NCBI GenBank assembly: GCA_036250195.1
Contig: JAVHZZ010000010.1
Location: 110,285,525-110,349,524, forward strand
DNA: 64,000 bases
Source: Mixophyes australis
Lineage: Eukaryota > Chordata > Amphibia > Anura > Limnodynastidae
Direction: 5' to 3'
Part shown: positions 61,893-64,000 of the stretch, piece by piece
Layout: every line of letters starts with the position of its first letter
Numbering within the stretch: the first letter of the stretch is position 1
Made by a program: the position numbers and the translations under genes
The notes under the pieces: model-generated
Seen by the model: only the letters and a program-made list of their open reading frames with translations
The model's database searches: none
What the model was told of the DNA's origin: nothing

Positions 61893-63443
61893 GCTACTTT
61901 CAATAATACCTGAGGCATTTTAACAGTAAGTGTGAGTCGGGGAGGGAGATGGTAAAGGTATCCCTAATTACCCCTAGCAGCTGTCAGGCAGTAGTGAGGC
62001 ATAAAAGGAGAGGTGGGGGGGGGGATATGACAACACTCATTTTGACACCTTGCCTCTGCCCACTAAGTGAGCGCTCAGGCAGGGGACAATTTGCGCCATA
62101 GCGGCACACCCACGCCCACCTGTGCTTTGATGAGGATGATTACAGAGTGCGCCAAGATGGCGGCCTCACCCTCTGCACAATATGTAAAATGCTTTGAGTC
62201 CTATAATATTATTAAACTCATTTTCCTCCTTCAGGGCTTGTCTGCCGCATCCATCTCTGTACTGTATCTTGTGCTGTGCGGCGCTTACACCGGACGCCAT
62301 ATAAATGTTCTTATACATAAATACAGTCCGTTATTATTTCTTATGCACAAATGTGTGAAGATTATCTGGGATTTAGTTACAGAATGCTAAATGCATCAAT
62401 CTGTAATAACTGTACATTGCTAATTATCCTAAAATATGATATAACCCGACCTCTACTGATATTACAAGATATGACCATTCAAACATCTATTATTTACAGT
62501 GATAGTGACCTCAGAATAAATGTCCTTTGTGTTTGTTACACGACTATGGAAAGATAGAATTCGATGGCCGCCTTTTATATATCATCTATTTATTAGAATT
62601 CCCTTTTGCAATAGTTTTTTTCTTGTCCCCAAAACCTGTTGTGAGAGACGGATTTATCACCTTTACTATAATAAAATTGGGGTGACATTTAACACAGGAA
62701 AATACTTCTTTTTTAAAAAATAAAATAATAATATTCACGTTTAAATATGTTGCCGATCCTAATCCAAATACTGTTTCCACGTCTGATCAACAACTAGAAA
62801 CACTCACAATTGTTTAATACACAACTTTTTAATTTAATATGTGATTAGGAGACTCAGTAAGTTCTTGTCCCAAGTGTATTAATGTACAAGACTCAGACTC
62901 CCAAGTATTTAGCTGTGAGATCGTGGGAATAAGCCACAAGGTCACCTCGTCCCACGTGAAGGTCAGACTGTCAGCACAGGGGGCGAATGACGGAGCTCGG
63001 GCCACAGGCTCTGCCCCAAATGGCCCCTCTAGAGTCACTACCGATATACAGTTCTTGTATTTTATTATATAAACGTAATTTCACAAGTTTAAATATTTCA
63101 CAGTCCGATTTGAACTTTCGAGATATCCAGGAACGATTATTTATTGAAACATTTCTATAATTATCCAGAATGGTCCATTTATTTCTTGTAGTTTTACTTA
63201 TTGTTCACTGATCTGTCTCTGAATACAATCCATCCTGGGCTAAGCATATAAAGTGCCCGGACAGCAGCTTCAGGGTATATCTCCTTATACAAAATAAAAG
63301 ATAATCTTCCTGGAATTGTAATCTGGCATCTATGGCTCATTATCTGAGAGCAATAATTTTAGCTCTTCCAGAAAGTTCCAGATAGTTCCTTGGTTTTAAG
63401 GACAGACAGTTTGTGCTGACGTAACTTACTTTTGCAGCATAGT

Positions 63444-63700
63444 TTACGGAGCGACATCTTCAGTTAAGTAGCCAGTGGTTATATTAACTTTCGCTAAGAA
63501 TTTCCTGAGACCTTTAATTTCTCTCTGCAGATCGGAGCAGCGAATTGTCGCCGTTTTCCGTAGTACTTTGAGGACTTGGTCGTTCCTCGTCTCCTCTCCG
63601 CGATTCACAACCCTCGCCCACTGAAGAGACATCGTGTCCTCTACTTTCTTTACGGACATTTTCTTCACTTTCCCCGTCGCCATCTTTCGCTTTTCGAGAT
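63444..63700 (-). pseudogene. ORF resembling the N-terminus of a LINE (L1/Tx1-like) ORF1 protein
   Basis: Intact 79-codon frame on the minus strand from ATG 63681-63683, context aaagATGGcg; the frame is also open upstream (SSQLLNLEKRK). The start is Lys-rich (MATGKVKKMSVKKVE). A heptad-like part follows (SDLQREIKGLRKFLAKVN, then TGYLTEDVA) before the stop. This layout resembles ORF1 proteins of L1-type LINEs, truncated before the main coiled coil. No such identity is certain; a small cellular gene or an exon of one remains possible. A GTAAGT donor-like site lies about 20 bp after the stop codon. Confidence 0.35.
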
Positions 63701-64000
63701 TCAGAAGTTGTGATGACCAGGAAAAAAAGAAGAGGTTTCAGGGAATGTTCTACCTTATGTGTATGATCCTGCCGAGCAGCCAGTTAATAATTTACTGGCT
63801 CTTTCTGAGTCGTTGATCACATCGCACCCCTGCTGTGCTCCCCCCACTTCACAGAGATCCAACACATTCATTCCTTGCTGCTCATCGTTATAGTAAGTAC
63901 GCAGGAGATCCACACAGTTCACACTAAATAAAAATAATTTTTGGTGTATATTTTAGTGGGTAATTTTTGGAAAAAAAATACTTCTTAATGTTTGTTACAG
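63701..64000. other. End of window, no feature recognised
   Basis: AT-rich sequence with a short homopolymer A run. I find no coding similarity or repeat that I can name. Confidence 0.6.

Larger units (their letters stand above)
57801..63443. other. Intergenic region downstream of INSC
   Basis: Apart from the MITE and minisatellites listed, I see no gene. 58735-59890, 60700-61680 and 61900-63440 show no conserved coding frame; ORFs there are short and without recognisable motifs. The segment 61415-61480 (attacaatgtatttatatag, actccatagcacttcataac) may be a very diverged tail of the local SINE family. Confidence 0.6.

Overview
The window looks like a piece of a vertebrate nuclear genome, most likely a frog (anuran). 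It is AT-rich, has spliced genes with long introns, and is crowded with transposon debris and tandem repeats. I see no bacterial-type operons, no rRNA and no genuine tRNA gene. The frog assignment rests on the mix of Penelope-like, Tc1-like, hAT-type MITE and tRNA-derived SINE sequences; it is an inference.

One cellular gene is firmly recognised: the 3' two thirds of INSC (inscuteable spindle-orientation adaptor) on the + strand, eight exons from 2743 to the stop codon at 57435-57437. Exon phases join into one uninterrupted frame of 339 codons, and the protein keeps the conserved family C-terminus ending ESFV. The 5' exons, which encode the LGN/GPSM2-binding region in known INSC proteins, lie upstream of this window. 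The introns measure 8861, 35353, 346, 5772, 1475, 638 and 1230 bp.

Layout: 1-840 is a decayed Penelope-like element (PLE) reverse transcriptase on the - strand, and 895-1640 a PLE N-terminal part on the + strand. 2743-11843 holds exons A and B, separated by an intron with a (CATC)-type array, a 32-bp minisatellite and a SINE. 11844-47196 is a 35-kb intron that is essentially a repeat store: a C2H2 zinc-finger fragment, hAT-like MITEs, SINEs, two dead Tc1/mariner elements, a decayed Ty3/Gypsy pol fragment, a LINE reverse-transcriptase scrap and six sizeable minisatellites. 47197-57437 holds exons C to H. Downstream of 57438 are the 3' UTR with polyadenylation signals, a well-preserved hAT-type MITE, more minisatellites, and an ORF at 63444-63683 on the - strand resembling a LINE ORF1 N-terminus.

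The unusual feature is the minisatellite density: about ten arrays of 200 bp or more, roughly 11 kb (about 17% of the window), several with higher-order structure. Two can be traced to their apparent seed: the 30-bp array at 32374-34258 sits inside a transposable element whose second copy at 20020-20420 still has a single, unamplified unit, and the 32-bp array at 8091-9063 resembles the tRNA-like head of the SINE family. I found no convincing new gene system; the best leads are these repeat origins, repeated acceptor-like sequence just before exon C, parallel internal deletions in the two Tc1 elements, and an almost perfect 331-bp palindromic MITE.
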